6,263 nucleotides of DNA from an uncultured Clostridia bacterium (GTDB lineage: Bacteria > Bacillota > Clostridia > Lachnospirales > Lachnospiraceae). Both the position numbers and the translations under genes were made by a program. Below are positions 5,695 to 6,263 of this stretch, piece by piece. Every line of letters starts with the position of its first letter. Within the stretch, counting starts at the first letter, position 1. The stretch is from the NCBI GenBank assembly GCA_946620335.1, contig CAMONF010000093.1:1-6263 (forward strand), written 5' to 3'. The notes under the pieces are model-generated. The model ran no database searches, was not told where the DNA came from, and saw only the letters and a list, made by a program, of their open reading frames with translations.

Positions 5695-6114
5695 ATGAAA
5701 ATCATGATCAGTGCCTGCCTGGCAGGCGAAAACTGCAAATACAACGGCGGCAACAACCGCCACGAAAAAGTCCTTGCCCTGATGTCGGAAAATGAAGTCA
5801 TCACCGTCTGCCCGGAGCAGATGGGCGGCCTCCCGACCCCGCGGGTCCCCTCGGAAATCAAGGACGGCGTGGTCACCACCAAAGACGGCCGGAACGTGGA
5901 TGCCGCCTTCCGCGCAGGCGCGGCCAGGTGTCTGGAGATTGCCCGGCGCTGGCAGCCGGACCTCATCGTGCTCCAGTCGAGGAGCCCCAGTTGCGGGGTG
6001 AAGCAACGGTACGATGGGTCATTTTCCGGGAAACTGGTGGAGGAACCGGGGGTGACAGCCCAGCTTCTGATGGAGAATGGGTTTCGGTGCGTGGACGTCG
6101 AGGACCTCGAGTGA
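5695..6114 (+). CDS. DUF523 family protein, likely [4Fe-4S] desulfidase (TudS-like)
   Basis: This 139-residue protein is a complete single-domain DUF523 member. Family marks are ISACLAGENCKYNGG (5-19), TVCPEQMGGLPTPR (37-50) with a following E54, and QSRSPSCGVK (94-103). Cysteines C8, C39 and C100 sit where the characterised DUF523 enzyme TudS uses three cysteines to hold a [4Fe-4S] cluster with one open iron site. TudS removes sulfur from 2-thiouracil to give uracil and sulfide. Whether this protein uses the same substrate cannot be read from sequence. It is soluble, without signal peptide. GGAG at 5685-5688 lies 6 bases before the ATG. The gene starts 72 bases after the kinase stop, across the repeat at 5636-5680, and may be the last gene of the operon or have its own promoter, none being obvious. 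Its TGA overlaps the first bases of the terminal palindrome. Confidence 0.9.
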   Translation: MKIMISACLAGENCKYNGGNNRHEKVLALMSENEVITVCPEQMGGLPTPRVPSEIKDGVVTTKDGRNVDAAFRAGAARCLEIARRWQPDLIVLQSRSPSCGVKQRYDGSFSGKLVEEPGVTAQLLMENGFRCVDVEDLE

Positions 6115-6197
6115 AAAAGTGGGAATCAGGGACGGTTCCTTTTCCCAGTTTTCAAAGAAAACTGGGAAAAGGAACCGTCCCTGATTCCCACTTTTTC
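6113..6197. repeat. Perfect 41-bp inverted repeat with 3-nt loop (copy E)
   Basis: Arms 6113-6153 and 6157-6197 are exact reverse complements around an AAA loop. Cores are GGGACGGTTCC at 6129-6139 and its reverse at 6171-6181. The central 28 bases of the arm match copy A (51-133); the flanks and loop differ. The left arm starts with the GA of the DUF523 stop codon. Perfect pairing over 41 bp implies recent origin or active maintenance. Confidence 0.94.
6113..6197. terminator. Probable bidirectional terminator after the DUF523 gene
   Basis: The palindrome begins at the stop codon and ends in a T5 run (6192-6196), with the matching A5 run (6114-6118) giving U5 on the opposite strand. It could therefore end transcription from both sides. 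The role is inferred; the stem is far longer than ordinary terminators. Confidence 0.55.
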
Positions 6198-6263
6198 GTG
6201 CCGCGGACGACCATCGTGACTGAGACTGAAGTATCCCACTGCCGAATTCCCTGGCGATAGAGC
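6198..6263. other. Unassigned right end
   Basis: I checked both strands of these 66 bases and found no recognisable protein end, promoter, RNA or repeat. On the minus strand a frame stays open into the palindrome, but its translation has no motif I can name. Confidence 0.3.

Noticed and set aside
5928..6260. A plus-strand open frame overlapping the DUF523 gene and the terminal palindrome
   Set aside because: It is out of frame with a convincing DUF523 protein and its tail is translated repeat.

Overview
The window looks like chromosomal DNA from a GC-rich member of the Bacillota, most likely a gut or rumen Clostridia of the Lachnospiraceae/Oscillospiraceae kind. That placement is an inference from gene content: a glycoside hydrolase family 3 enzyme with swapped domain order, a RelQ-type small alarmone synthetase, compact OmpR/HisKA two-component proteins, AGGAGG-type ribosome binding sites, and palindromes built on a GGGACGGTTC core. 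No rRNA, tRNA, CRISPR array, transposase gene or phage gene is visible.

Layout from left to right. Positions 1-45 hold the last 14 codons of a plus-strand gene that reads like the C-terminus of an AraC-family regulator. A perfect 40-bp hairpin (51-133) and one extra unpaired arm of the same repeat (150-189) separate it from a convergent minus-strand GH3 beta-glucosidase-like gene (197-2719). The GH3 gene is transcribed leftwards from an extended -10 promoter near 2820. It faces a divergent plus-strand operon, with a diverged repeat copy (2904-2999) between the two promoters. The operon encodes a small (p)ppGpp synthetase (3105-3704), an OmpR-type response regulator (3701-4390) and a membrane sensor histidine kinase (4387-5622). 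The three genes are joined by two ATGA stop/start overlaps. A further repeat copy with a 15-bp stem (5636-5680) precedes a DUF523/TudS-like iron-sulfur protein gene (5695-6114). That gene ends inside a perfect 41-bp palindrome with a 3-nt loop (6113-6197). The last 66 bases contain nothing I can identify.

How the parts may work together. The GH3 enzyme has no signal peptide, so it probably hydrolyses imported beta-linked oligosaccharides in the cytoplasm. The divergent operon links an external signal (kinase and regulator) to synthesis of the alarmone (p)ppGpp, because the synthetase is cotranslated with the two-component pair. The DUF523 protein may be a desulfidase acting on thiolated bases or a related substrate, and its link to the operon is uncertain. 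The least ordinary aspects are the synthetase-regulator-kinase operon and the repeat family, which has ten core copies at four sites, all between genes.
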